A stretch of DNA of 64,000 nucleotides from Immersiella caudata (GCA_030512335.1 JAULSU010000004.1:2170001-2234000), one strand, 5' to 3'; shown: positions 1-12,139, counted from the first letter of the stretch. A program made the numbers and translations. The notes: generated by a model from the sequence alone, not told the origin.

Positions 1-469
1 TGTCCCGTCACAGTGTCGTCCCCCGTCAGGATGTCAAACACATAGCGCCCGAACTGCTCCCCTTCGTCGTGGTCGGCGAAGTCGTCCTGCACAATCCCGG
101 CCAATGTGATCCACGCAAGGTGTGTGCGACTTATCGCGTCGTGGTGCGGGTAGAGGTAGTCGGACAGGACAGCGACGTTGCGGATGGCGGCGGTAACGAC
201 GTTGGTTTTAGAAGGGTCGCCGCCGCAGGGGGGGTTGCGTGCTCGGCACACCATGCTGCGAGGTCGGAATGGAGCTGGGCGTTGTGGGTGCGAAGGTCCA
301 ACGCGCCAAAGCCTAGCTCGTCGAGGCAGTGCACTGTGAAGACTTCGATGAGGTGGCGGGCAGTGGGAAGTGCTTCTGGGGAAGAGATGGTGTGTGTCTC
401 GCCTGGGGCGAAGTCAAAGATTGCGAATTCGGGGCGGGCGAGTACCGAGACGAACATAGAGTCACCCAT
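1..469 (-). CDS. Terpene cyclase-like protein (TRI5/class I family), 5' part only, apparent frameshift
   Basis: The N-terminal part of a gene that continues past the left edge. The ATG is at 469. The first ~77 codons are open, then the frame degenerates into low-complexity Pro/Ser/Thr. From about position 200 downwards another frame gives good coding sequence with a DDFAD segment about 20 residues after an HLAW helix. DDxxD is the diphosphate-Mg2+ site of class I terpene cyclases, and the spacing resembles trichodiene-synthase-like sesquiterpene cyclases. The two frames meet at a run of seven G (228-234, seven C in the coding sense). One more base there would keep the frame open. A short intron is possible, but no good donor/acceptor pair is visible. 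Likely role: cyclisation of farnesyl diphosphate, product unknown. The NSE motif lies outside the window, so the family call is moderate. Confidence 0.5.
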
Positions 470-1450
470 GTTGAAGGACGTTTGGTACGGTAGCTACTGA
501 TCTAATTAGAGGGGGAAAGGGAGTGGGCTCAGGGGCTGAACTACTACATGGCTTTGCAGGCAATGACCTGTGTGAGGCGGATCTCAGGTTCTAACCTTGA
601 CATTCGGCGTCCTCTCGGGGAGCCGTCGAGTTGGAGTGCGGATCTATATCCATGTATAGTTAGCCGCATGTCGCCATGCCGACACACCGGGCCGGGCACG
701 CAGCATCCGAGCCGACCCGCATCGTTGATTATGCACCTCTCTCAATAGTAAAGCGAGCCAGGTATAGTGATTAGCTACAGCCAGAAGTGGTAGAACCAAG
801 CGGTACGCAAACAAATACCTCATGGTACCATTCACAACCACTGTATATGCATAGCTACCTAATTAGAAATGACTGAAAACGCCATCCTAAATACACAAGA
901 TCACAGAGATGCGAGGCCAAAAAGTAAAACATCTGAAGCCATTATCAGATAGATGGAAGACAAACGGAAAAGAGAAGGAAAAGAGAAGGAAAAGAAAAAG
1001 AACCGAAACAGACCTTTCCATGCCAACTGCCATACGCCCACTCCCCCTTCCCTTCTGAACCACACCCAGTCCATCAAACAGCCATAACCCGCCATCTGTT
1101 TAAAGCAAAACCGCCCGTTAATCGTCCTGTCTTTCGTTGTACATATTGTCCAGGAGCGCCTCATACTACCCGTTCTGTCTATTGTTTTGACCTGGCAAAG
1201 TTGGGGGCATAAGATGAGCTGAGTGCACTCCATGTGTCAGTGGGCAAGCAGACTTAACACAGCCCGTCCGGGAGGCCGACTCAATTAGGCCCGGTGAACC
1301 TCGCCTCGAACTCGTCCAGTCTCCAGGCAACCTTTAGGCACGAACTGCGCTCCTGTTCCTCCTCACCTGTCTTCCTCACACTACAAAGCAAACTCTCCCT
1401 CCCTCTGCTCGGGCATCAGCATTGGAAAAGCCAAGACGCGACCTACCCGC
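470..1450. other. Intergenic, no supported gene
   Basis: Short ORFs on both strands have no domain-like composition. This is the upstream region of the terpene cyclase-like gene and the 3' side of the Dal5-type permease. Purine-rich runs (A/G) lie at about 955-1010. Confidence 0.5.
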
Positions 1451-3472
1451 TCAATGCGCGAATCGAAAGTCCAGTCTCCGACTCCCCGTGAGCTTCGTAT
1501 CCCTTGCATACGCCAGCCGCTCTTCCTCTGTCATCGCATTCCAGATCCTATCGCGTCTCTTGTTGCGGTAGACGTAATAGAACTTGGTGAATAGAAAGAC
1601 AAAGATGACGAGGATGTTGACGGCAACAAGGTTCTGGTTGCCTTTCTTGTAGAGAGGCTTGTCTTTTTCTTGGTAGACATAGGAGGCGGTGATGCTGCCG
1701 GCTTGAACGGCCATCTGTTGCATCTGTTAGGGCTGGGATTCCAGGTTCGTGGAGCAGGGGAACTGACGTTGTATAGGGCTGCAGACACTGAGCGGACTCC
1801 GACGTTGTTGGAGTTGCGCGAGGTCCAGCCGACAAGGATGGCATCTGCATCGAAAGTTAGAAACCGAAGAGTCCCAACATGAAAGGAGAGAGATAAATGA
1901 CGTACGTGCATAGGGGTACGATACAAGGACTGTAACCAAGGCGTAAGTTCCCCACTTGTCAATGACAACCCCCGGCCACCAGCGCAGGGCGATCAAACAT
2001 GGCAACGTCCACAGCGGCTGCAACAGCGCCACGAAGCCACGCTCGTTCAGTCTCTCGGACAACCACGTTAGGAGCAAAAGATTTATAATGTGAAAGACAT
2101 TCTGACGTCATGTAAGCGCGAAGGTCTCAACTTTCAGTTAACTGGAACGGCAACTCACGTATGGGATGGTCAACAAGTTCGTCGTGAAAGGGCTGAACCC
2201 TAGATTTCTCAATGTGAGGGTGATGTACTGCGTCGGTGGTACTGTCGGGATGAACTCGATCAAGCCGATGGCGTAGAGAGGCCACAAGTCGTAGTCTTTG
2301 AGGGCTTCCCATAGTCGAGGCAACGTAATCGCTTGTCGATTATGCATGTCGCCCTTGGACGGGTCATCGCGTAGCACACGGTTGACCACGATGCCCAGCT
2401 CGCGATCGGTGAACCAACCGTTGGGCCGGAACCACGCCTTTGTCTGCACGGCAGAGGCGGGCATCATGAAGAAGCTCACGAGGCCAACGGCCAGGGTGAT
2501 AATGCCTTCGACGAGGAAGAGCCAACGCCAACCACCCCATCCATTGACACCACGGAGATGCAAGAGGGCGAAAGCAAGAAGTGAGGTGATGATTCCCGTG
2601 ACAGAAAGCGAGGTCCAAAAGTAGCTGAGCCGGATAGGAAGCTCACGGGATGTGTAGAAATAACTGAGCCACAGCACGATGTCGGGGATGAAGCCGCCCT
2701 GGAGCAAATGTTAGCGCTAGAAACAAGAATTGCTAGCAGAGATAAGTGTAACAAACCTCGAGCAACCCGAGCAGGGAGCGCGTTGCCAGGAAGCTGGTGC
2801 GGCCTGTGAGAGCGCACTGAGAGATGGCAACCACGGACCAGAGCACAATTTGGATGGGGATCCATCTGTCTGGGCCAATCTTCTTCGACACCAGCTGGGA
2901 TGGAAGCTCGGCGACGAGAAATGACAGGCGGAAGATGCTGTTGCCGTCGTTGTAGTCTGAGAATTGGTGTCAATATGACCATTTCAGGGGCTCAGGAGTT
3001 GAGGCTTGGCGTCGATTCGATGCTCACCATTCGTCGTCAAACCCAGGTCATCCAGCATGTTATCCGAAACAGCTTGAGCGAGATTCCCACGGTCGACTTG
3101 AAGGGCGAAAAACATGATACACTGAGTAACCATCAGTATCCGGGGAAGAGAGCAGAAGGGTACACTTACGGCCCAGAGGCAGATACGCCAGTCCAGCTTT
3201 CTAACAATCTTCCTTTCTTCCTCCTCGGTCCAAGTCAGGGCTGGGTCGTAGACATGTCTGCACTCGTATTGGGACTTTTCATAGACCAGACGCCAGTGCT
3301 CGGCAGCATCTGGATCGGCGAATGGGTTCTTTTCCGTGTCGTATCCGCTCTCTTCGGAGCCCGCGACCTCCACGGGAGAGGAGGGGCCGCTGTCTTTCGC
3401 AGAGATTGGACTGATAAGGCCGTCATCCGCAGTCTTTTTGGCTGATAGTACTGTCGTAGCGTCTTTGGCCAT
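1451..3472 (-). CDS. MFS transporter, Dal5/allantoate permease type (anion:cation symporter family)
   Basis: Seven exons: 3472-3170, 3121-3028, 2956-2757, 2698-2159, 2101-1906, 1844-1768, 1714-1451. They total 558 codons (557 aa). All six introns are GT..AG, 48-71 nt. The N-terminus is hydrophilic (about 95 residues, acidic) and ends in a KLDWRICLW-type start of TM1. The motif DRGNLAQA follows, which is characteristic of Dal5/Tna1/Vht1-type carriers. Mid-protein GGFIPD and WLFLVEG and a C-terminal YKKGNQNL also fit this family. Expected role: plasma-membrane uptake of a small organic anion such as allantoate, a vitamin or nicotinate; the substrate cannot be told from sequence. The start at 3472 was preferred to an in-frame Met 27 codons upstream because it gives the usual short cytosolic tail. 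Confidence 0.88.
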
Positions 3473-4898
3473 TGCGAGAAAGGATGAAAGGAAATGATGT
3501 GTCTTGAACTCGTGAGGGGGGAGGCCGGTTGTCCCTTTCGAGCCGTTGAGCAAATCAAGATCAACATTGGATGGGGATTTACGGTTCCCTTTAAATTATA
3601 GACAGCCATATTCTCGCCCCTCCTCCCTCCTCCTGAGAGTGGGCAGACCAAAGGAGGAAAAAACCTCTGGAAGGCCGTTAAGTCCGACAGTATCAGCTCT
3701 AGAGTCGCTCCCCATGATGGTTCCGTATTGCGTGCTGGTTGAAATGCCTTGTGCTACCCAATGACAACTCGGGCTGAGGGTGCACCTTCATCGGAATTCT
3801 GCCAGCCAGTTCCTGCCCGGCAATATTGCCCCGACATGGCGCTGGGGTTTGGTGCACGTGTTGGAGTCGATGATGATGGCGAAGCGTGGGGTGTTCCTGA
3901 CAAGACGTTAGGGGTGCGGGATGGCGTCCACCAAGACTGCACCAAGAAAGCTTGGAAAGCTTAGCAATGGGTAGTGCAGAAGCTTCCCCATGGGGCTCCT
4001 TTGGTGTTGCGACCTGCATGAGTCAGGCGCAGACTTTGGTGAACGAGGCAAACATCACTGCGGTGTCGCTGCAAAAATGGTGCAATTAGTGAGGAAACCC
4101 CGGCAATAGCTTCGATCTCGCAATATGACGCCACAGGCCGAGTGGTAAGGTGCGGTAAAGTGTGCAGCCACCTCCGCGGAGACGCATTTTCTGGCCGAAT
4201 ATCGTCTCAAAACTCGGATTCATGTGCCGTGTCCCGTCTCACTCGCCGTACTCGGCCCCGAACCTGAGCATCAATTTGAAAGAGCATGCCTTGTGCAGTG
4301 CGACTCAGCTCATATTTTGGGAGTGACCCCCACCTCAAAAACCTTCAACTGCTCCCCGTTCCAGGTTCCTTCCTGAATGGGAGACTTCCCCTTGACGACC
4401 ACTTTGTCAGTGAGTCAAGCCCAAAATATTCCAAGGAAGGTACGATTAACATACTCTTCTCCTAAAATTCTGTTTGTTGCACCTTGCCATGTCAAGGCAG
4501 CGGGCTTTGCACTTTCCGCCAATCCAAACTTGAAGCAAGCAGACTTGCTGCCGTCAGGGCTGCAAGTCGCCGGTTCGTTCAACGAAAGACAATGCAGCCA
4601 ATAGCCTGCAAGCTAGCTTGGCGATCTGGGCTCTTTTTATAAGTTTGACCTAGTGGACTTTGACGTTAGAGCCTATTTCACGTGGAAGGTACCCGCTCAC
4701 GTCGCTACCTTGAAGTTCACAGGATTTCCTGCGCTCCGTGCTCCTCGGCAGCTACTTACCAGATTTGTCAAGAGAAAAGAAAACAAATCCCCACCATGAC
4801 CGTCTGTTTGATTTAATCCGAGTCTCGCGTTCCCTCGCGCTTTCCCTCTTCACCTCCATCTTCATAGCATTGAGATAAACTTGGAGCGCATTGCCGCC
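3473..4898. other. Intergenic, no supported gene
   Basis: Promoter side of the Dal5-type permease. The ORFs here are short, overlap in several frames and show no domain signature. A TATAAG sequence lies near 4638-4643. Confidence 0.45.
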
Positions 4899-5322
4899 GA
4901 TATGCCAGCCGCCCGAACTGCGAAGAAGAACAAGGCACCTGCGGACCGCCCTCTGGCCCGTCCCGCCAAAAAACCGGCCAAGCCCAAGCCACACCCAGGT
5001 CAAGCAAAGGCTTCATTTGTCTCGACCGCAGACTGGGAAAACCACTTCAGCGATTGGCGATGAATCCCCTCTTGCCTTCTATGAGTACTGTCCGTAGCCC
5101 ACGGCACTCGAAGTCACAGGGAAGCATACACTCGCATTCGCCCCGGAGATTTTTGACGCCCTTCGCGAGAATATAGATTGGCTGCTCGACCTCAAAACCC
5201 TCAAGCTTACCTGCAGTCTAGATACGTCGAACACCAAGCTAATCAAGGCCATGCGGGCTATGTCCAAGGAGAGACGGAATTTACTGTTCACCTCGGTCAA
5301 GATGCAGGAGGAGAAGAAGTAG
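4899..5322 (+). pseudogene. Degenerate small orphan gene with basic N-terminus
   Basis: ATG at 4899 opens a Lys/Ala/Pro-rich frame of 54 codons that stops at 5061. A second frame reads through 4990-5097 (ending YEYCP then TAG). After the TAG the same frame gives a coding-like stretch, with a helix containing IDWLLDLKTLKL and MSKERRNLLF, ending at TAG 5320-5322. The change of frame plus the in-frame TAG suggest a decayed gene, although an intron ending at the ..gtag near 5098 cannot be excluded. No family recognised. Confidence 0.3.
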
Positions 5323-5486
5323 GGGGATTAGGAGCCTGTGAAGCAGAAGTACAAATTCAAGAACGGGAGAAAGTGTTGAACTTTCACTCGGTAATCATTT
5401 GACTTTCTGGATTTAGATCAAGATTGGATATTTTGGCTACATTTTGTTCTTCTACAACATATCCATTCTAATATCCAAAGTTTCCT

Positions 5487-6488
5487 CTACACAGTAGATC
5501 GAAAATCCAATAGAAGACGACTCGGCATAGCCCCTGGCCGTCCAGATTCCCAAAAGCGCTCCCAAGTCAGTGGTGGGGCGTCGAGCGATGGTCGTCCCGT
5601 GCGAAAGGTTACCCTATCGGTGCCCTCCTCCCCGAGAGCAAGCTGGGAAAGGGATCTCAAGATTGCTTCCGCATACGGCCCGACCCTTGCCAAAGTGACC
5701 AGGCTACGACCGCCTCTCAGCACGAAACAAAGATCCCAGGTCAGTTCCTCAAGCTCAGGACAAATGTTTCTTACATATTCCGACAACCATCTGTCCCAGT
5801 CGGATATGGACACGATACCTTTCGGGTCGAACGTTAATCTCACCGTGGCATCTCTCATTCGAGGCCATGCCCGCTCTCGCGGTAACGCAGCCACTCCATA
5901 TCACCACTTCCAAAGGTAAGCTTGCTCATGATACATAATCCACCGTGCCACGTCATCATCCACCGCTCGAATGCTCATGTTGGGAAATGGAAGAGCCAAG
6001 CGGCGGATGTAGCTCTTATTCCTGTCGCCAATCAAGTCAAAGAAGGAAGAAATAGTGCCATGGGGGCCATGAAGTCGGAACTTATTCCTCGAATAGAGGG
6101 CTTGGGCGGGTTCGACGGCGGTTTGCTTGTCAGCCGTCAGGATTCCCGCTACAAAGTCTGGTTTCCTACGTGGGCCAGGCGATCTCCAGTTGAGGTCACA
6201 GAGGTACAAAGGCGGCGGGAAGCGTCGCGGGCCGCTTGTTGCGCCTGCGTCTACGCCGGTTTCGTTGGGATCTGCGCCGGTTTCGTTGTGGTCTACGCCG
6301 GGCGAGGGAGTTGTTGCGCTTCGCGTCTTCGGTGGAGAACTCCTTGGCATGTGCAGATATCTGCGATGTGAGGGTGGACGAGGATTTGGACATAAATCAT
6401 GAAATGTATCTCCGGGGGAAGGTGGTGGAAGAGGAAGTTGAGTTGGGTATTTTGCGGTCCCATCTGGTGGGGTTTGTTGGCTTGACAT
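5487..6488 (-). pseudogene. DUF7730-like hypothetical protein interrupted by an in-frame TGA
   Basis: ATG at 6488 opens a Pro-rich N-terminus (about 90 residues). A region follows with ALYSRNKFRLHGP, ISSFFDLIG and RNKSYIRRLALPFP. This pattern (a 'structure-element' strand, then a loop about failing to exceed an RNR/NK boundary) is common in fungal F-box-associated/DUF7730-type proteins of unknown role. The frame meets TGA at 5901-5903 and then continues open, without any shift, for another 135 codons to the stop at 5487, with coding-like sequence (WDRWLSEYV, ICPELEELTW). Either a single substitution (TGG to TGA) ended the protein or an intron removes the stop; tested GT..AG pairs did not keep phase. 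A longer start at 6560 is possible. Confidence 0.45.
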
Positions 6489-7054
6489 CTTGAGTTTCAG
6501 GGGTTGGAAAAAGGGGGGGCTCAAGTAGGCATCCTCTGATGCACGGCGAAAATCTACCAAGCACCTATTGATTGAAACTTGAAAAGTTAATAGGAGGAGT
6601 AGAACAGTATTGTAGCTTGTTTAAATATAACACATTGGGTTCTGATTGGTGTTGGTTCGCCAGTTCAGAGACAAACCGTGGGATGACAGCGGGGTCTCGT
6701 GGCTGAAGCAAACACAAATCCAAGAAGTGTCTGCAACACGATGAGCCACCGGGAAGTGGCAAAGGCTTGCGGGGTAAAGAGTCAATTTGCGCGGCGGCCG
6801 CTCGTCACACAACGAAAGGCAGCCGAAACATATACCGAGAGGACATTTGCGGTTGATTGAAGGATCTCAACGAAATACCCGGACCGTATTAATTGAGGGC
6901 CGTGGTATGGTCCAATGCTACTCTGCAACAATTCGACGGGCAAATCAAGAAACTGCATAAAAGGTCGAATTATTTTCAGAGGTCTACAACAATTCCAATT
7001 CCTCGCTAGCCCCTTTTTCTTGACGGGCGTTGCTCGTCATGAGACACATCCACA
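6489..7054. other. Divergent promoter region
   Basis: Lies between the interrupted DUF7730-like gene and the secreted modular protein, which are transcribed away from each other. CATAAAAGG at about 6956 is a weak TATA-like element about 95 nt upstream of the ATG at 7055. No ORF is convincing. Confidence 0.45.
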
Positions 7055-9648
7055 ATGCATCTCCGCTCCTGGGTTTGGGGCAGTGCCGTCATAAATTTTG
7101 CACAAACAGCCGCAGGTTTGCCACAGGAGACGCCATTCCCTCTGACTAACACGTCGGCCCCGACAAACCCCCCACGGAACCCCTGTACTGACGACACCTT
7201 CCAACCACCAATCTACCAGTTTAGCAACGAGAGTGCTGTGATAGAATTTTTCTACAACTTGGACCCTACGGGCAACTATTATTCGACTGTCAAATTCAAA
7301 GTCACCGACATCGCCAACAACTATTCCCTGCGCTGCACATGGGGACCTGAATATCAGGGGTTTGCACGGGATTGGATCGGAGGATGCACACCAGAAGCAG
7401 GGCCGGAATGGTCGCGCAAACAAGATGTCACTCTTCTCAGGTTGGTGCCAGACTCGCTCATGAAGCACAAAGGCCCCAGGGAGCAGGTGCATTTTCTACA
7501 GTACTGGTATTGCGACATCAAGAACGGATCGTATCCAGAGGTCTACCAGTCTAGGGCGAGCGTGTATCTCGGCAACTTTACATGTCCATTGCAGGGACAG
7601 CGGAGTGTTGACTACCCTTGCAATGTGTCATCAACCTCCCCGATTACGGTGAAAGGGGAATGGTATGGGCGTGGAGCACTTCCCCGAACACCTCAGCTTG
7701 CACCTCGACCAAGTCCACCGCCCCCTCCAGCCAGAGGTCTCTCGCCTCCCCCGGCAAAGGACTGCACCGAGCTGTCCCTTACACACCCCGAGTGGGGGCT
7801 CAACTCCTTTTCAGCACTGCCTGCCATCCGTCCAGGGGAAGAGAGAACAGCCCGGGTGAACCTGACCATCACGAGCCGGGCAAGTGGTGTTCGTGCCGAA
7901 TGCAAGTTTGACGAGAACTCCAAAAACGATCTCGGCACTCTCTACCTCGATTGTACTCTTCGCCCTTCAAACCCGGAAAGTAGGTCCAAGTTTACCATAT
8001 TATACTATGAAACCTTCCGACGTCTCAGCATCGAGGAGGAATGGGTCTGTGGCGACACCAACGGTCAGTACAGCAGCACATTCACGGCCCGTTCCAACCC
8101 TGCCCTTCCGACCTATTCAACCCCCGGCTCTCCCTTTATCACCTCCGAGTCCATGACCATCCGCGGTGAATTCTGGTACCCTCGGCCATTCTGGTCTCCA
8201 TCTCTCCCTCCTCCTCCTCCCAACCTTAACAGCCCGTCCTGCCTTACCCGCTACCAAACGGATCCCTTCCACCTCTGGACCCTCACCGAATTTCTCTACC
8301 AACGCACCAACATCACCGTTACCGGCAACTACGGGCCCGGCCTCCGAGGCGACGGCCTCCCGTGTAGGTCCAACTCTCACAGAGCTACCACACCCAACCC
8401 CCTGAACCAAAGCTGATACCACCCAGACCCCCATTCCCAAAATCTAACTCTCACCCTCCGCAACGAAGCCAACGCCCACACCACCACCTGCACCTTCTCC
8501 TCTCCCACCCTCAACTCCCTGACCCCCACAACCTGGCTCCCCTGCAACCTCCCCATCCCCGCACACACCTTCCCCCGCTACACCCTCAACACCCTCATCT
8601 CTTTCAACCCCCTCACCGGCGAGCTCCGCCTCAACCAGACCTGGTACTGCTCCTCTTCCCCATCCACCTCAAACTTCCAAATCACCTCCCACGGAACCAC
8701 CACCTACGGCTACGACAAACTCATCCAAGGCTCTTCATCCAACTCCGCCTACAACCTAGTCTGCGGCTCCCTCATCGCCCCCTTGATCTGCAACGTAACC
8801 TACACCGCCGACTGGTGGTCATTAGGGGGTGACCGCGATGGAAAAGGCACGCCGATTCGAATCGCGACGAATTTTGAAAGGGAGACTACAGTGACGAAGC
8901 TACCTGATAATGCATTCACCGCGCCGGATCCAGAAGAGGGGAGGTGGAGTTGTACTGTCTCTTCGATGGGAAAGGGGCCGGTGGAGTGGAGGTTGGATGT
9001 CAGTGAGTATGGGTACCTTGGGTTGATGGCGTGGCATGGACATTGGAGGTCAGACACGACGTTTACGAGACTGAGATTGGATCTGGAGTCGTCGGTGTGG
9101 AAGGGGAGTGGAATAAAGGGAGGTGGGGTGGTGAAGGGGTTGGGGAATATGAGAGTTACGGATTGGGAGAGTGACGCGGTGAAGACGACGCCGTGGGTGG
9201 GGAGTTGGGATCCGAGCTGGACGTATCGGTCGGGGGAGAGGGACGACAGGGAGTTTTACAATTTCTTGGATTGGAGTGTGAGGTTTGACTTGACGACGGG
9301 GTATATGGAGTTGAGTCATTCGTGGTATTGCGATGACAAGAATCCCGAGAGACCGTGAGTTTGCCCATTTCTTAGCTTGTATTTTTTTTATTTTTAATTT
9401 TTAATTTTTTAATTTTTTAATTTTTTTTTTTGGTATTTGGTTTTGGTTATGACACTGACAGTCGCAGAATTGTCTTTCGTGGAACCTGGAATGGGTTCAT
9501 TCCACTTGATTGCAAGTACAAGTTTGGGGATGACAGGGAGGGTTTCGAAGATGGAATTGTTTGTTTACCAGCTGGCGGGGATACTGTTGTTGTTACGCCC
9601 GTTGTGACAGCCGATGCGGTTGACTACAAGATCCCGGACTCTAGCTGA
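7055..9648 (+). CDS. Secreted protein of four ~180-residue modules, function unknown
   Basis: Exons 7055-8363, 8427-9354, 9468-9648 (806 codons, 805 aa). Intron 1 has donor GTAGGT and branch CTGAT; intron 2 has donor GTGAGT, branch CTGAC and a long poly-T tract. The N-terminus (to about residue 21) is signal-peptide-like and there is no other membrane segment. A W-Y/V-C landmark recurs at residues 151-153, 330-332, 509-511 and 736-738, twice spaced by exactly 179 residues. Before each comes an F/L-x-V/I-T-type strand and a Cys (for example LRCTW, AECKF, TTTCTF, WSCTV). Several N-x-S/T sites suggest glycosylation. A Pro-rich stretch (residues 208-235) links modules 1 and 2. The composition of the coding strand changes from C-rich to G-rich near 8820. 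Family not recognised; probably a repeated beta-rich extracellular protein. Confidence 0.75.
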
Positions 9649-10396
9649 TTCAGCAAAAAAGAATATCAAGCTGGTTTATCATAAGAGTTTGTCTTCTGAG
9701 AGCTGATAAAGTGAATGACTTGCTCTTTGTGACAGTTGAGCTGTCGCGTGTTACCCCCTTTTTCTCCTATTTTGTTAGGGGGCGGGGTTAGGGTTGTTAG
9801 TGTCCTCCTAGACCGAAGGAGTTTTACTGCTTGGGCCTTTTGCTTGATAACTGGGTGCGTTTGACTCCTCAGATGACCACAGATTACCCATCGCCTACCC
9901 TGCCTTACCTCAGTCAGATTCTGAGGTATCATCACTTGAGCCGTGGATGTTTTCGGGCCAGGAAGTAGTCCGCGCCCTAGGACCAGAGGCATCAGCCAAT
10001 GGAAGCGCACCACCCGTGGGTAAGGGTTCCTGGCTGTCAGACTGACCATGCTCAAAGCCGCCGCCCACTTCTCATTTTCCGAAGAACTTCCTCCAACCCC
10101 ACTGTGCGCAACACAGTGCATGTACAGAATTCAATACCGTGCATCACTTATAAAACTCACCAAAATGATAGCTTCGACTGTACATCCACTGGGACAACAT
10201 GGACGCCATCTGATGTCTGTTTGTACCCTTGGGTCACCGGTGCCCTGCAAATTTTGGATATTTAGGCGTCACACCCGTTTCTCCCCCTGTCGCGCTGCAG
10301 CACTGCCCTGGCCCAAATCGCCCCCTTTTGCCCCCTTTTGCACACATCAAAAGCTGCGTTTTGCTTCGGCCCGTACAAGTCGTCAACATCGACGCA
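9649..10396. other. Intergenic between two + strand genes
   Basis: Holds the 3' end of the modular secreted protein gene and the promoter of SPT3. A short GGGGTTAGGGTTGTTAG stretch near 9783 resembles telomeric repeats only by chance. No gene supported. Confidence 0.45.
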
Positions 10397-11710
10397 ATGA
10401 GCGCCTTCACGCCAAAATACCGAGATGTTATCCTCAATGTAGTTCTTCCGCATCTCGCCCAATCTCTTCGTCCTCCCCTTGGCTGCATTACTCATGTTCA
10501 CAGAGAATGTTCGTTGCCGGCGAGGCCAATGAAGCCTCCGAGGCCACCACCACCCTCATCGAAAAGATCGTCCGTGACAACATAATCCACATGGTATTAC
10601 CTCCTTCTGTTCCTCCCCCACCCTGCTGTTCTCTTTCTACTCCCCGCTCCAGATCCCATGCTCCGGACACTCGTACCCATACCCACCCTTTGGCCAGATA
10701 ACCACCGCCGACGACCTCGCCGCCCGGCGCGGCTCCGCCAAATTCACCGTCGCCGACATCCTCTTCCAAGTCCGCAACGACCCACCCCGTCTCGAACGTC
10801 TCAAAGACTACCTCCGCTGGCGCAAAATCCGCTCCACGGCCGCCAAAAGCGAAAAGGAAGCCAGCGGCGACGCCGACCTCGCCTTCTCCTCCGACGAAGA
10901 CCTCCCCACCGGCGCCGGCGACGACGAGAATGACGAAACCACCGCCCAAACAACCGATAAGCCCACCGCTAGACCCCTCCCTACCGCGGCTCTTGCGGCA
11001 GATATCCCGCCCTCTATCCTCCCTTGGTCTACGCCCCTCTCCTTCTTCCACGTCTCCCTCCACCCTCATGAGGCCCACCCGCTTGCTTCCCTGGACCTTG
11101 ACGCAGACCCCGAGAGCCGAAATCGCAATAAGCTCGCTCGCCTCCACAAGAACGACAAGCGAGCGGACGACATGACACACGACGAATACATGCAATGGGC
11201 TGAGAAGCGCAAGTCGTCATTCACTTCTCGCAAGCGCGGCTTGTTCCGCGAGTGGTGTTTGCTAGGCGAGATAGGCGATCACAGGGCGAGTGACGACGAA
11301 GTGCCAGGGTTGTTGAACTTGTTGGCGGTTGAGTGGGTCGAGAAGCTGACTGAGGAGGCAATGAAGGTTAGAAAGGAGGAGGAAGAGAGAGGAGATGCTG
11401 TGGCGCCTGCGAGGGATAGGGGTGAGATGCGAGAGGTAGGAGTGTCGGATGGGATGGGTGGGTTCTTGAGAATGGAACAGGGAAGTTTGTCGAAGGACTT
11501 TCAGAACAGGGGCCTTGTGAAGGATGGGGGGGCTGCTGCCGTCGCGGAGAGGCATATTAGGCAGGCTCATGAGAGGCTGTTGAATCTGCAAAAGAGGTCA
11601 GTGCTGCTGAATGAACGAGGAGGGATCGTACGGAAGAAGCACCGCTTGGTAAGTTGACATATCAGTCGATATTGAGTTGAAATGAGAGGACTGACCAAAG
11701 CCAGTTCTGA
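10397..11710 (+). CDS. SPT3: SPT3 homologue, SAGA transcription coactivator subunit
   Basis: Exons 10397-10438, 10504-10593, 10698-11648, 11705-11710 (363 codons, 362 aa). The N-terminal histone fold reads YRDVILNRMFVAGEA, IEKIVRDNIIHM, then LAARRGSAKFTVADILFQVRND, with RLERLKDYLRW. This aligns without gaps to the YRxEIxxMMFxxGE...DLxFLIRHD pattern of Spt3. That alignment fixes the intron 2 acceptor at 10697 rather than an earlier AG. The C-terminal half (REWCLLGEIGD, GLLNLLAVEWVEKLTEEA) matches the second histone fold. Spt3 helps SAGA deliver TBP to promoters in the nucleus. A donor GTAAGT at 11649, branch CTGAC and AG at 11704 suggest a final exon of two codons; without that splice the protein would end three residues later at 11657. 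Confidence 0.88.
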
Positions 11711-12139
11711 GTGGCATTCTCTGTCGATCAACAGTTTACCAAGCCACTGTTCTGCGGGGGTAGAGCTTGGATCCTGCGAGAGCTAGATGGGCAATTTTGT
11801 TTCAAGTGTATCAAGCATATGCAAAAGGGTTGAGCAGCCAATTTAGCAATGAACTCTTCATTCAACGATCAAGTCCCGTAGGACGATCTAAGTGAAATTT
11901 CGGCCTGTCCACGACAGCACCGTGCATCAGAATATGACTCCTGTCTTTCCTTCAAATACTGCAGTACCCCTGCGCCGCGCTTGACTTCCCGCGCCCGCAA
12001 TGTATCCAGGATATAACCAAAATCGTCAACTCATGAATCGACTAGGCATGACAATGATACCCAATCTCCATGCCTTGGTATCTACCGAGAAAATAAACTC
12101 CATATATGTTAACATTACTCCCACCCTTCATCAACTTCC
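11711..12139. other. Convergent 3' region
   Basis: Lies between the 3' ends of SPT3 (+) and the FAD monooxygenase (-). No gene supported. Confidence 0.5.

Noticed and set aside
9383..9432. Poly-T/AATTTTT tract as possible AT-rich element or RIP remnant
   Set aside because: Lies wholly inside intron 2 of the modular secreted protein gene; simple low complexity.
9783..9800. TTAGGG-like sequence suggesting telomeric repeat
   Set aside because: Only about two imperfect units in normal gene-bearing sequence; not an array.
10488..11195. 235-codon - strand Gly/Val/Glu-rich ORF opposite SPT3
   Set aside because: Composition is the reverse of the Pro/Ala/Arg-rich SPT3 coding region; no motif.
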